DNA of 64,000 bases from JANQHS01 sp965227315 (GTDB taxonomy: Bacteria; Bacteroidota; Bacteroidia; Cytophagales; CCMP332), in contig OZ245737.1 in the NCBI GenBank assembly GCA_965227315.1, forward strand, positions 2,418,001 to 2,482,000, read 5' to 3'. The notes beneath the pieces were generated by a model, which saw only the letters and a list, made by a program, of their open reading frames with translations, had not been told where the DNA came from and did no database searches. This document shows, piece after piece, positions 1-7,208 of this stretch. The stretch's first letter is position 1. The number at the start of each line of letters is the position of its first letter. A program made the position numbers and the translations under genes.

Positions 1-1
1 C

Positions 2-1213
2 GTAGGGCGTTTCTTTTTCATGTTATTACTGTTGAGTTGGATTGTTCTTCCTCATGGATCAACCGCTGCAGTTACCAACTCCACCGGGCCAGGAACATGG
101 TCAAGTGCCGGAAATTGGGATAATGGTGTCCCCGGAGCCAACGATGATGCGAACGTTTTTCACCCCTTGACAATCGATCAAAATATTGCACCAAATCAGG
201 GAGATTATATTGTAAATGGAAGATGTATCGATGCCGCGGGAGGGCCTGCTTATACCCTCAATGTCTCTGGCTCGGGTGCGAACAATGGGTTCTTCGATGT
301 GGATTCTTTCGCTTCCTTCGAAGGAACCGGGCTAATTCAAAATCATGGTAACCTTATTGTGCGTTCAGGGGACACCTTGATTATCGGAGCGCTGACCTTT
401 GCCAATGGTTCTTCGGTTTTGATTGAAACCGGAGGATTTTTGATTGTCAATGGAAATCTCACGAACAACAATAACAGCACCGGTATTGTCGTCAATGGAA
501 ATATAATTGTAGATGGCAATGTAACCGGTGGGAATGGGTCATCAATAACTGGAGCCGGCGGGATAAATGCCACCGGTACGATCACCACATCAGGATCGGG
601 CACTATGTTCGGCGGGCCGGTTAATTGCACTACCGGACCCTGTTCTTCCGGACCGGGAGCGCTACCGGTTAGACTACTTTTCTTTGAGGCTGTACAAGTC
701 AACAGCGGAGTAGAGATTTTTTGGAAAACTCAAACTGAGGAGAATAATGAAGGTTTTAGGCTTGAAAAGTCTTCCAATGGTTTATTCTTCTCCGAATTGG
801 CAACAATCCAGGGGGTAGGGACATCCTTTGAAGAAGTGGAATATTCTTTCTTCGATGCAAATCCATTTTCCGGGATGAATTACTACAGGTTAATTCAGGT
901 GGACAAGAATTTAACGGAGGACGAGATCGGGTTCCTATCTGTATACGTTAATTCAGTTGATCGGGAAGTTTTTGTCTTCCCTAACCCTATAGGTCGAAAT
1001 CAGTTTAGCATTGGTGGTTTAAGATCAGACGAGCAGGAAATTCGGGTAAGGCTTATGGATATTGCCGGAAGGCAAGTTGGATCATCGATTGCTTTTAGAG
1101 AGGGGTCAATTTTTAAGGTAGCGAATGAATGGGAGATTGAAAGTGGGGTTTATTTTGTCGAGCTCTCGCTTCCCGGAGACATAGTTAAAAGAATAAGGAT
1201 TGTTAAAAAATAA
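2..1213 (+). CDS. Secreted protein with T9SS type A C-terminal sorting domain (5' end outside window)
   Basis: The frame is open to the left edge of the window. An ATG exists at 20, but the codons before it add an Arg and further Phe residues that improve the signal peptide, so the true start probably lies upstream of the window. After the hydrophobic segment (cleavage near STAA) comes a Gly/Asn/Thr-rich region (about residues 20-210) with repetitive NGN-type strands, as in secreted beta-helix proteins. Next is a segment like those preceding Por sorting domains (ALPVRLLFFEA, then FYRL-like strands). The C-terminal ~80 residues start at VFPNP and end in IRIVKK, which is a T9SS type A sorting domain. 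Role: cargo exported across the outer membrane and probably attached to the surface; substrate unknown. A hairpin terminator follows directly. Confidence 0.8.
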   Translation, partial: VGRFFFMLLLLSWIVLPHGSTAAVTNSTGPGTWSSAGNWDNGVPGANDDANVFHPLTIDQNIAPNQGDYIVNGRCIDAAGGPAYTLNVSGSGANNGFFDVDSFASFEGTGLIQNHGNLIVRSGDTLIIGALTFANGSSVLIETGGFLIVNGNLTNNNNSTGIVVNGNIIVDGNVTGGNGSSITGAGGINATGTITTSGSGTMFGGPVNCTTGPCSSGPGALPVRLLFFEAVQVNSGVEIFWKTQTEENNEGFRLEKSSNGLFFSELATIQGVGTSFEEVEYSFFDANPFSGMNYYRLIQVDKNLTEDEIGFLSVYVNSVDREVFVFPNPIGRNQFSIGGLRSDEQEIRVRLMDIAGRQVGSSIAFREGSIFKVANEWEIESGVYFVELSLPGDIVKRIRIVKK

Positions 1214-1240
1214 AGCCTCGAAAGAATTCGAGGCTTCTTG
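1213..1240. terminator. Bidirectional intrinsic terminator
   Basis: A perfect 10-bp stem (1213-1222 with 1227-1236) closes a 4-nt AGAA loop. Read on the minus strand, the stem is followed by a strong U-rich tract, so it is a textbook terminator for the leftward sigma factor/micro-peptide transcript. On the plus strand it is followed by a weaker T-rich tail and would end the T9SS cargo gene. Confidence 0.85.
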
Positions 1241-1241
1241 T

Positions 1242-1301
1242 CTAATCGTTGCAGCAGCCACCACAGCAGCCACCACCGCAACATTCATCTTTTCTGTTCA
1301 T
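1242..1301 (-). CDS. 19-residue Cys/Gly-rich micro-peptide (metallothionein-like)
   Basis: A 20-codon reading frame with ATG and TAG encodes MNRKDECCGGGCCGGCCND, in which 6 of 19 residues are Cys in three CC pairs separated by glycines. It is too short for normal gene callers. Three things support it. An ECF-type promoter identical in both boxes and spacing to the one before the sigma gene lies 22 bases upstream. The stop codon is followed after 5 bases by a strong terminator on this strand. The frame exactly fills the space between promoter and terminator. No homologue is recognised. Inferred role: a thiol-rich chelator of metal (Cu, Zn, Cd) or a redox peptide controlled by the adjacent SigZ-type factor. 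The alternative is a chance frame in a GCC/ACC-repeat stretch. Confidence 0.55.
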   Translation of the reverse strand: MNRKDECCGGGCCGGCCND

Positions 1302-1323
1302 AATGTTTGTTTTTGATTCGCCC

Positions 1324-1353
1324 TATAGACGCGCCGGTATTGAAAAGGATGCA
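1324..1353 (-). promoter_or_regulatory. ECF-type promoter of the micro-peptide gene (copy 2)
   Basis: Read on the minus strand: TGCATCC (1353-1347), a 14-base spacer, then GCGTCTATA (1332-1324). Both boxes and the spacer length match exactly those before the sigma factor gene at 1908-1937. The -10-like CGTC is typical of ECF sigma promoters. The upstream box begins 2 bases after the sigma stop codon. Transcription would start near 1318, leaving about 17 bases before the peptide ATG. Confidence 0.7.
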
Positions 1354-1355
1354 GA

Positions 1356-1901
1356 CTAGCAAGGGCATCCCTCAACCTCATCTTTTTGAACAATATTTCC
1401 ATAAGCATCTGCTTTTGGATTACAGCATCGGACAAATAGTTTTTTCAATTCCGCCTTGGCTCTTTGAACCCTGGATTTTGCTCCGGGATAACTGATGCCG
1501 ACCATATCGGCATATTCCTTCTGGCTAAAGCCCTGAAGTTCTGTTATTTCCAGAGCTTCCTTGTATATGCGTGGAAGGCAGTTTATGAATGGAACAAGGC
1601 ACTCCTCAAAACCCAGAGGGTTGAGCTCTTCATCGCTTTCATTCACAAAATCCTGTTCTCCGTATTCGTGGTTGGGCTTCTTTCGGAAATGATCGTTTAT
1701 GGTATTTCTGGCTATGCTAAAAACCCAGGATCCTATTTTGTCCGCATCCCTCAAGGAGTCAATTTTTTGGTGAACCTTGATAAAGGTATCCTGCAGAATG
1801 TCGTCGGAAATTTCCCGATCCTTCACCCGCTTCAGTATGAAAGGCTTGAGCTGATCTGAAAACTGATCCCAGATCTTCTCTGTATTTATCTTGCTGTTCA
1901 T
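1356..1901 (-). CDS. sigZ: ECF RNA polymerase sigma factor, SigZ type, with C-terminal Cys tail
   Basis: A 181-residue sigma-70 family protein. Region 2 (about residues 8-75) contains DDILQDTFIKVHQKI and the downstream SWVFSIARNTINDHFR helix. Region 4 (about 105-155) contains a helix-turn-helix with the GISYPGAKSRVQRAKAEL recognition helix. The match is to the SigZ branch of ECF factors. After region 4 an extra tail carries Cys159-Cys160 and ends in Cys-Pro-Cys (179-181). Further Cys residues are at 101 and 108. No anti-sigma gene is adjacent. By analogy with ECF factors of the CorE type, which have a C-terminal Cys-rich metal-sensing domain, the tail may sense metal or thiol state directly (inference). 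It is probably autoregulated through the promoter immediately upstream, which would give an almost leaderless mRNA. Confidence 0.9.
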   Translation of the reverse strand: MNSKINTEKIWDQFSDQLKPFILKRVKDREISDDILQDTFIKVHQKIDSLRDADKIGSWVFSIARNTINDHFRKKPNHEYGEQDFVNESDEELNPLGFEECLVPFINCLPRIYKEALEITELQGFSQKEYADMVGISYPGAKSRVQRAKAELKKLFVRCCNPKADAYGNIVQKDEVEGCPC

Positions 1902-1907
1902 TTCGGG

Positions 1908-1937
1908 TATAGACGCATCAAATCAAAAATGGATGCA
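1908..1937 (-). promoter_or_regulatory. ECF-type autoregulatory promoter of sigZ (copy 1)
   Basis: On the minus strand: TGCATCC (1937-1931), 14 bases, then GCGTCTATA (1916-1908). It is the same as the copy at 1324-1353. The flanking AGT before the upstream box also matches (AGTTTGCATCC versus AGTCTGCATCC). The sigma ATG at 1901 lies 6 bases beyond the box, so transcription would start at or within a few bases of the start codon. Confidence 0.7.
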
Positions 1938-1995
1938 AACTTTTTTGAGTCGTATTTCTGTTCTCCATATATCATGAAGTTAATCGGCTTTAGAA

Positions 1996-2022
1996 CAAGA
2001 GTTCTCTTGAAATTAGTTCTCT
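1996..2022. repeat. Small palindrome and direct repeat at the end of the CPBP gene
   Basis: CAAGAG-TT-CTCTTG (1996-2009) is a perfect 6-bp inverted repeat with a 2-base centre. AGTTCTCT occurs at 2000-2007 and again at 2015-2022, the second copy overlapping the stop of the CPBP gene. There is no U-run, so it is not a convincing terminator. It could be a protein site or chance. Confidence 0.3.
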
Positions 2023-2725
2023 AGCCAAAGAAAAACCGGGTTACCGGGTCCACCAAAATCCTCTCCATGTCGAGATAAAGCAATGTCAGCCCTATCATGT
2101 CATAAAAGCCGTGGATGAACATGGTCTGGATCAGATTCTGCTTGTTTTTGATGAATATCAGAGCAAGTATAAAGCCGATAAGTCCTGTCGAGATCACGCC
2201 TGACCAGCCTTGGTACATATGCGCCAGACCAAAATAGACTGAGGAAATAAGAGCACCGAGTATCCAGGCATTCTTGTTATCGCCAAGAAGAAAAGCGATT
2301 TGCTTTTGAATGAATCCACGGAATGCCAGTTCCTCTCCGATCCCTGCAACCACCCACATGATCAGGGAAAAGACCAGATAGCCTTTAAGGTTACCCTTTA
2401 GCCAGGCAAAGCCAGAGAGGTCAATGACACCGAAGATCCTTTCGATAAAGGGCTGAATGAGGACATCGGCAAAGAGGAAAATACCTATGGCCCAGGGAAT
2501 GGCATGCAGAATTGATCTGCTCCATTTACAGTTTCCAAGTCCGACATAGTTCCAGTTTCTTCCCGTAAGAAAGAAAAGCAGGATAGTCAATGCCAGGGTC
2601 CAGAATAAACCATAAGGCCCTTGCCAAATGATCAGTACGAGTATCCAGACCAAATTGGCTAACAGAAATGCCTTTTGAAAAGGTAGATTTTTGAAGACCT
2701 GAAGTCTAGTCGGCATTTTCAGCAA
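2021..2725 (-). CDS. CPBP family intramembrane glutamic metalloprotease
   Basis: A 234-residue, six- to eight-helix membrane protein. The three CPBP/Abi signature motifs are present in order: E131-E132-x3-R136 (GEELAFRGF), the FGLAH motif (His169), and HGFYD (His205, Asp209). Family members are type II CAAX prenyl-protease relatives that act in the inner membrane; bacterial substrates are mostly unknown. The first codons overlap the 3' end of the upstream SRPBCC gene by 20 bases, so the two are translated from one transcript. A start at the fourth codon (Met4) is also possible. Confidence 0.87.
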   Translation of the reverse strand: MLKMPTRLQVFKNLPFQKAFLLANLVWILVLIIWQGPYGLFWTLALTILLFFLTGRNWNYVGLGNCKWSRSILHAIPWAIGIFLFADVLIQPFIERIFGVIDLSGFAWLKGNLKGYLVFSLIMWVVAGIGEELAFRGFIQKQIAFLLGDNKNAWILGALISSVYFGLAHMYQGWSGVISTGLIGFILALIFIKNKQNLIQTMFIHGFYDMIGLTLLYLDMERILVDPVTRFFFG

Positions 2726-3143
2726 ATTCCTTGAAATGTTCCAGATATTTCATGCTTTGCTTTTTGAAGGCTCCTTTCATGAAAAATCCCATGATGGCCA
2801 TAAAACCCGATAACTTAAAAACGGATTCAGAGACCCACTTTGTCCTGTTTTCACCGACCTCAGTAAACCTGTTTTTCTGCAGGTTGTAAACCCCATTGGC
2901 TTCATAGCTGCCATCGAATTCATCAGGCGGGTTTCTCTTTATAATCGTTTCGATCATTTCCACCTCTCTTTTGCCCATGTTGTACAGGAGCTTGGACTTG
3001 GCTCCGGGTTGGCCAGGTTCTCCGCTCAGATGTTCGAATGAAATGAATCCCGGTTGCCAGGAACCTAGATTATCCGGGTTGTCAAATAATGCAATGACCT
3101 TTTCCCTGGGAAGGTCAATGAGGATCTCAAGAGTGTATTTCAT
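2706..3143 (-). CDS. SRPBCC (START-like) family protein
   Basis: A 145-residue single-domain protein beginning with the typical MKYTLEILIDLPREKVIALFDNP strand-helix of the SRPBCC/polyketide cyclase-like fold. It continues with long beta strands and ends in a long C-terminal helix rich in Lys, Phe and His (about 120-143). Such proteins bind hydrophobic ligands in a deep pocket; the ligand here is unknown. It overlaps the CPBP protease gene, a pairing that suggests joint expression but gives no functional proof. A near-match to the Bacteroidota -7 element (TAATTTTC, 3168-3161) lies about 18 bases upstream of the start. Confidence 0.8.
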   Translation of the reverse strand: MKYTLEILIDLPREKVIALFDNPDNLGSWQPGFISFEHLSGEPGQPGAKSKLLYNMGKREVEMIETIIKRNPPDEFDGSYEANGVYNLQKNRFTEVGENRTKWVSESVFKLSGFMAIMGFFMKGAFKKQSMKYLEHFKEFAENAD

Positions 3144-3175
3144 AGCGCTTTGTTCAAGCTGAAAATTACATCGTT

Positions 3176-3748
3176 TTAAGTAAGAATTCGCCGGAAGGTC
3201 AGATTTAACCTGGGCTGGGCTCTATTTGATTTTGGAATGGAATGCAGGAAGAATTTTTGTGTATTTCCAGCCATGAAGATTAGCGTGCCATCCGGCTGTG
3301 GCACCGAAAACGCTTGGAATACTATTCCTTTTTTTGGTTTGAACTGAATCGCGCGATTTTCACCAAAACTGATCGAGGCTATCAGTGGATTGATCCCAAG
3401 TTCCGGTTCATTGTCGGAATGCCAGCCCATTGAATCCCGGCCGTTTCGATAGTAATTGATCAGGCATGAGTTAAATCTTACACCAAAGTCTTCTTCGATG
3501 GAATTTTTTATTGCATCTATTTTAGGAGTCCATGGTTGAGGAGATAGCTTTCTTCCAGAATAGGTGTAAAAGGCATCAGGATCTCCCTGATAAGAGACCA
3601 ATCTCGGTTGAAGGATCTCTTTGCCAAACAATAAAATGCTCTTTTCCTCAAGTGAAACTTCAGATAGAATAGTCTCGAGTGTCTTAGGGTCAAATTTTTC
3701 ACCAAAACCGGGAATAACGACCAATCTTAAGATCTCGTTCTCATTCAT
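3176..3748 (-). CDS. AlkB-like 2-oxoglutarate/Fe(II) dioxygenase
   Basis: A 190-residue protein of the AlkB family, which removes alkyl groups from damaged DNA or RNA bases by oxidative demethylation. The iron ligands are His110 and Asp112 in MGWHSDNE and His169 in FFLHSIPK. The 2-oxoglutarate/substrate motif RLNLTFR covers 180-186. NYYRNGRDSMGWHSD is the classic nucleotide-recognition segment, and the length fits ALKBH2/3-like bacterial members. The ATG overlaps the stop of the upstream S41 protease gene in an ATGA junction, so it is the last gene of a three-gene minus-strand operon. A DNA-repair gene linked to a lipoprotein protease looks accidental rather than functional. Confidence 0.9.
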   Translation of the reverse strand: MNENEILRLVVIPGFGEKFDPKTLETILSEVSLEEKSILLFGKEILQPRLVSYQGDPDAFYTYSGRKLSPQPWTPKIDAIKNSIEEDFGVRFNSCLINYYRNGRDSMGWHSDNEPELGINPLIASISFGENRAIQFKPKKGIVFQAFSVPQPDGTLIFMAGNTQKFFLHSIPKSNRAQPRLNLTFRRILT

Positions 3749-4833
3749 CTTCTTATTTCTATCACAGCCTGTTCTATAATGGGATCAATTCCGTTTGCCA
3801 GATCTTCCGGGGTTTGCTCAACGGAAATGTCGACGGGAATTCCGAATTCTACATTGAATCCAAGTTCCGGATAGATTTTGTCGTAACTGGCAAATACCGA
3901 ATCCGGATCTTCCAGATAGCCGGTCGGCAAGCTCGATTCCGGTATATAGGTTTGGGTAACCGAAAAGCGATATACCCAGCCATTTGGTAATTCAAAATCA
4001 GCGGGTGTCCCTCCACCTCCTCCGGTTCGATCACCGATAACCAGTACATTGGGAAGCGCTCTCATGAGCGCGGTGAATGTTGTGGAAGATGAAAAACATC
4101 TCCTATTTGTGAGTAGCATTACCTTACCCTGGTAACGGAAATTATCGCTTGGTGCCACATTGAAGTCCTCCGGATTTGAGAATTGATTATGAGCAGGGCC
4201 CGTTTTGGAAATGCTCTTATATCCTAACCTCTCCCGATCTGCAAATCGGTCCGCTAGTTGATGTGCCGTTGTGAGAAATCCTCCACCGTTATCCCGGATA
4301 TCCACGATCAAACCCTTGGTCGTTGCATATTTCTGAAGTATGATATCCAGTTCGGCATTGTTGAGAAAAACAGAAAAAGAGGGCAGGAAAAGGTATCCGA
4401 TATCGGTCATGGTATCCTTCAGGAAATTATGGCGAATGCTCCCCGTGCCTATGCGATAATCCTTTCCCCAGTAATTCCTTTCGGCAATGTTTCTGTCAAA
4501 ATTCGGAGGAAAGTTCAGATACCAATCCCAGTTTCTGTGATAATCATAAGGTGAGGAAAGGTTTACATGACCATCCTGCAGTTCGCTGATCATATCACCG
4601 AGCACGTCGGCAAGCGCCTCTTGGCTCATTGAGGAAAAGAGCCTTTTTTCATACTCGGACTTTATCGAATCCCAGTTGATCCTTTTGTATTCGAAGAAAG
4701 AATAGCGTTGATCGATGGTCGACCACATGCTTTCGAAATTTTCATGGTTGGAATCACCTGGACTTTTATCGACTACCCAGTTATTGCAGGAAGATAGAAT
4801 GAGTACCAGAATGATGAGTAGATAATTCTTCAT
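3745..4833 (-). CDS. S41 family (C-terminal processing-like) peptidase, lipoprotein
   Basis: The chosen start gives a clean lipoprotein signal, MKNYLLIILVLILSSC (lipidated Cys16). An upstream in-frame start at 4872 would lie inside the preceding gene and add an unlikely leader. The mature part has an N-terminal helical cap, then the S41 core: VDIRDNGGGF, and the nucleophile region NRRCFSSSTTFTALMRA followed by the GDRTGGGGG turn typical of this family. No PDZ domain is obvious. It is probably an envelope-anchored serine protease of unknown substrate. Only 4 bases separate it from the upstream outer-membrane protein gene, and it overlaps the AlkB-like gene by 4 bases. Confidence 0.85.
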   Translation of the reverse strand: MKNYLLIILVLILSSCNNWVVDKSPGDSNHENFESMWSTIDQRYSFFEYKRINWDSIKSEYEKRLFSSMSQEALADVLGDMISELQDGHVNLSSPYDYHRNWDWYLNFPPNFDRNIAERNYWGKDYRIGTGSIRHNFLKDTMTDIGYLFLPSFSVFLNNAELDIILQKYATTKGLIVDIRDNGGGFLTTAHQLADRFADRERLGYKSISKTGPAHNQFSNPEDFNVAPSDNFRYQGKVMLLTNRRCFSSSTTFTALMRALPNVLVIGDRTGGGGGTPADFELPNGWVYRFSVTQTYIPESSLPTGYLEDPDSVFASYDKIYPELGFNVEFGIPVDISVEQTPEDLANGIDPIIEQAVIEIRR

Positions 4834-4837
4834 GATA

Positions 4838-5659
4838 TTAGAATTTGAAAGCAAGTAGCAGGTTGGCTCCAAGTCCGGAGATCTTTAGCTGATGAGGTTC
4901 CTTAATGTTGGTATAAAACCAATCAAATCCAATGGCTATGAAATTTCCATTTTTTAAGAAGTAATGCAGTTCCAATTTGGTATCAAGGGAAAAGAAGTTA
5001 TTCCAGACCCCAAAGGATAAACTGGTCAGCGTTTTTCCCTCCCAAAGCAGCCCGTAGTGGGGTCTGAGTGTCAATCCCAGAATTGGAATTCCCAGCATGT
5101 AGAAGATCCTGAAATTCCTTTCCTTCCACCTGAAATTGTAGTCGAACCCTCCGCTGAAACCAAGGTTAAAAAACACATCATAGGCATATGCCGAATTTGA
5201 CATTTCCAGGTTTCTCCTCAGAGAACCGGTAAGTTGGCTATTTCCCCCTATCCAGGTATTGAATGATTCTCCTGAGAGCCTGGGGACATGCCTCAAATGA
5301 TCATACTTGAGTTCTGGTCTGAGAACCATGATTTGAATTCCGGATTCCACCTCTCCACTTGAGAATTGTTTGTTGGCAAGACCTCCCTGAATAGAAAAAT
5401 CGATCTCATTGTAGGATTTCGGACCATACTTGCGATATCCCAGATCCAATCCGGAAATATGCCCCTTATACCTCATCACCGAATTGAAGCGGTCCTTGTA
5501 GAAAATCTGATTGGAGTTGAACCCGAGCGAAAAGTACCTGAGCCGGTTTGGTTTTTTGCCGAGGCTTATGGTATCGGGTTGAAAGGCTTGGGAGTTCGCC
5601 GGGATCGACAGGGATATCATGATCAGGAGCAGGAATAAAAAGTGGATATCTTTTTTCAT
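4838..5659 (-). CDS. Predicted outer-membrane beta-barrel protein, unknown function
   Basis: A 273-residue protein with a Sec signal peptide (hydrophobic residues 7-18, cleavage after ANSQA). The mature part alternates aromatic and polar residues in strands such as RLRYFSLGFNSNQIFY and FIAIGFDWFYTNI, and ends with Phe (LLLAFKF), a hallmark of outer-membrane barrels. I do not recognise the family. It is the first gene of the operon with the S41 lipoprotein protease and the AlkB-like gene. A TAATTTTC element (5686-5679) upstream is close to the -7 consensus TAnnTTTG. Confidence 0.65.
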   Translation of the reverse strand: MKKDIHFLFLLLIMISLSIPANSQAFQPDTISLGKKPNRLRYFSLGFNSNQIFYKDRFNSVMRYKGHISGLDLGYRKYGPKSYNEIDFSIQGGLANKQFSSGEVESGIQIMVLRPELKYDHLRHVPRLSGESFNTWIGGNSQLTGSLRRNLEMSNSAYAYDVFFNLGFSGGFDYNFRWKERNFRIFYMLGIPILGLTLRPHYGLLWEGKTLTSLSFGVWNNFFSLDTKLELHYFLKNGNFIAIGFDWFYTNIKEPHQLKISGLGANLLLAFKF

Positions 5660-5716
5660 GAGCCGAGGGATTTCGGTAGAAAATTAGCCTTCTTAGAGGA
5701 AATAAAGGAACCTCAT

Positions 5717-6421
5717 ATGAACCAAAGATCACTTTATTCCTTATTGCTTGTCGTTTGGATTCTTTGCCCTTTTTTGGGGCATGGCCAGAACAATTTTTTC
5801 CAGGTTGGAACAGCCTCTTATTATGCCGATAAGTTTGAGGGTAGAACCACGGCAAATGGAGAGAAATACAATGGTTCCAAGATGACTGCCGCTCATCGAA
5901 TGCTACCTTTTGGGACTGTTGTGAGAGTCACAAATCTGAAGAACAACCTGAGCTGCGAGGTGCGGATCAATGATCGGGGTCCCTTTGTTGAAGGCAGGCT
6001 TATTGATCTAAGTCGGGCCGCAGCCAGGAAACTTGATTTCATTCAGGAAGGTTTAGCCGAAGTTAGGATCGAAGTCATCAAAGAGAGCAGCGAAGCGATC
6101 GCCGGCGAAGCGACTCACAGAAAGGTATATGATTCTCCACAGGAAATATCCAGGGAGTATCATGAGTTGCATTCCAAAACAGTAAACCCGAAAGGTTACG
6201 GTGTTCAGATCGGAAGTTATGGGGAGTTTGCGAATATGGTCGCCGTTGTTGAGCACCTAAAGAAGTCATATCAGAAAAAGGTGATCGTTGAGGTCGCTGT
6301 CGTAAATGATCAGCGCGTGTATAAGATCATTATTTCGGGAGAAAAGAATCGCGAGAAGGCAGAAGACCTCAAGGACGCTCTAAAGGCTGATTTTCCTGAG
6401 TGCTTTGTTTATGAGTTCTAG
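5717..6421 (+). CDS. rlpA: RlpA-type septal ring lytic transglycosylase with SPOR domain
   Basis: The start at 5717 was chosen because it begins a normal signal peptide (MNQRSLYSLLLVVWILCPF, cleaved after GHGQ); earlier in-frame codons give no sensible leader. Of 234 residues, the double-psi beta-barrel RlpA domain covers about 28-115, with GTASYYADKFEGRTTANGE at its start, LPFGTVVRVTNL, and the catalytic-loop motif INDRGPF containing the conserved Asp. A Ser/Glu-rich linker follows, then a SPOR domain (about 153-234) that should bind denuded peptidoglycan at the septum. It is predicted to be periplasmic and to cleave glycan strands during daughter-cell separation. The gene ends one base before the convergent FkbM-like gene. 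Confidence 0.9.
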   Translation: MNQRSLYSLLLVVWILCPFLGHGQNNFFQVGTASYYADKFEGRTTANGEKYNGSKMTAAHRMLPFGTVVRVTNLKNNLSCEVRINDRGPFVEGRLIDLSRAAARKLDFIQEGLAEVRIEVIKESSEAIAGEATHRKVYDSPQEISREYHELHSKTVNPKGYGVQIGSYGEFANMVAVVEHLKKSYQKKVIVEVAVVNDQRVYKIIISGEKNREKAEDLKDALKADFPECFVYEF

Positions 6422-6422
6422 A

Positions 6423-7196
6423 TCAGGAAAATGATTGATACCATTTGCTCCGTTTGTTGCCCTTGCCGGCCATAACAACTCCAAAATCACTCTCCCCCCT
6501 GTATGGTCTCCCTTTCATTAATCCCTGATGGATTGGCCCCCACCACAGCAATTTGCTCTTCATAAAAAGCTTGGCATCAAAACCCTTGGATTTCAAGAAC
6601 TCCATGATAACCTCATCATCTCTCCGGCCGTTGATCTCACCCATTTTCCCTGGTCTCCCCGCAATAACCGTAATGGCCAGGTTATCATTTTGATCCATGA
6701 TCTTTTCCATGCCCAATAAGGTTGCAAATTCCGCTCCGTTATTGGTGATGTTGACATGACCTATCCTTCCAGGCTCAATGTTCAATCCTTCGATAATACT
6801 ATCCAGGGTATCGAGTCCAACCTCGATCTTTTCATCGGTCAGATTTGAAACCTTGTCATTTTCTATGGATTCGAGAACATTCCAGGAAGCCTTCTTGGCC
6901 AAAACCAGTTTTTGGTTTGTCTTTTCCGAATAGGTTCCTTTTTGAACAAGTTTATAGTCGAAGTCCAGTTTTGAAGCATTTTCACGAATTCTGTCAAGGT
7001 TAAATGGATCCGGGTCAATTCCGATGACCATCCCGGTTTTTCCTACCCTTTCCCCCATGACAACAATATCGCTTGTCAAATTGCCGGAACTCATATCAAA
7101 CCCGATCTGGACTCCTACCTCACCTTTCCTGAGATTTGGAAATTTTAGAAATCCATCAATGGCATTATGAAGTTTAACTATTGGACCGTATTTCAT
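6423..7196 (-). CDS. FkbM-like SAM-dependent methyltransferase
   Basis: A 257-residue protein with a Rossmann-type S-adenosylmethionine site. VGVQIGFDMSSGN is the motif I region and VIGIDPDPFNLDRIREN is motif II. The FkbM-type segment VGLDTLDSIIEGLNIEPGRIGHVNITNNGAE is present in two halves. Family members methylate hydroxyl groups of sugars or lipids, but the substrate here cannot be read from the sequence. A motif TAGTTTTG (7208-7201) matching the -7 element ends four bases before the ATG, so the mRNA may be leaderless. The gene converges on rlpA and no terminator separates them. Confidence 0.75.
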   Translation of the reverse strand: MKYGPIVKLHNAIDGFLKFPNLRKGEVGVQIGFDMSSGNLTSDIVVMGERVGKTGMVIGIDPDPFNLDRIRENASKLDFDYKLVQKGTYSEKTNQKLVLAKKASWNVLESIENDKVSNLTDEKIEVGLDTLDSIIEGLNIEPGRIGHVNITNNGAEFATLLGMEKIMDQNDNLAITVIAGRPGKMGEINGRRDDEVIMEFLKSKGFDAKLFMKSKLLWWGPIHQGLMKGRPYRGESDFGVVMAGKGNKRSKWYQSFS

Positions 7197-7200
7197 GCCG

Positions 7201-7208
7201 CAAAACTA
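7201..7208 (-). promoter_or_regulatory. Bacteroidota -7 element TAGTTTTG before the FkbM-like gene
   Basis: An exact match to TAnnTTTG on the minus strand. With the usual spacing, transcription would start at about 7196, the A of the ATG. No clear TTG box is seen about 20 bases upstream, which weakens the call. Confidence 0.4.

Noticed and set aside
343..702. Long minus-strand frame opposite the first T9SS cargo gene
   Set aside because: It is the reverse reading of a Gly/Asn/Thr-rich coding region, with a Pro/Val-rich product and no start context; it is a shadow of the real gene.
1464..1859. Plus-strand 131-codon frame over sigZ
   Set aside because: Entirely antisense to a clear sigma factor gene and without recognisable protein features.
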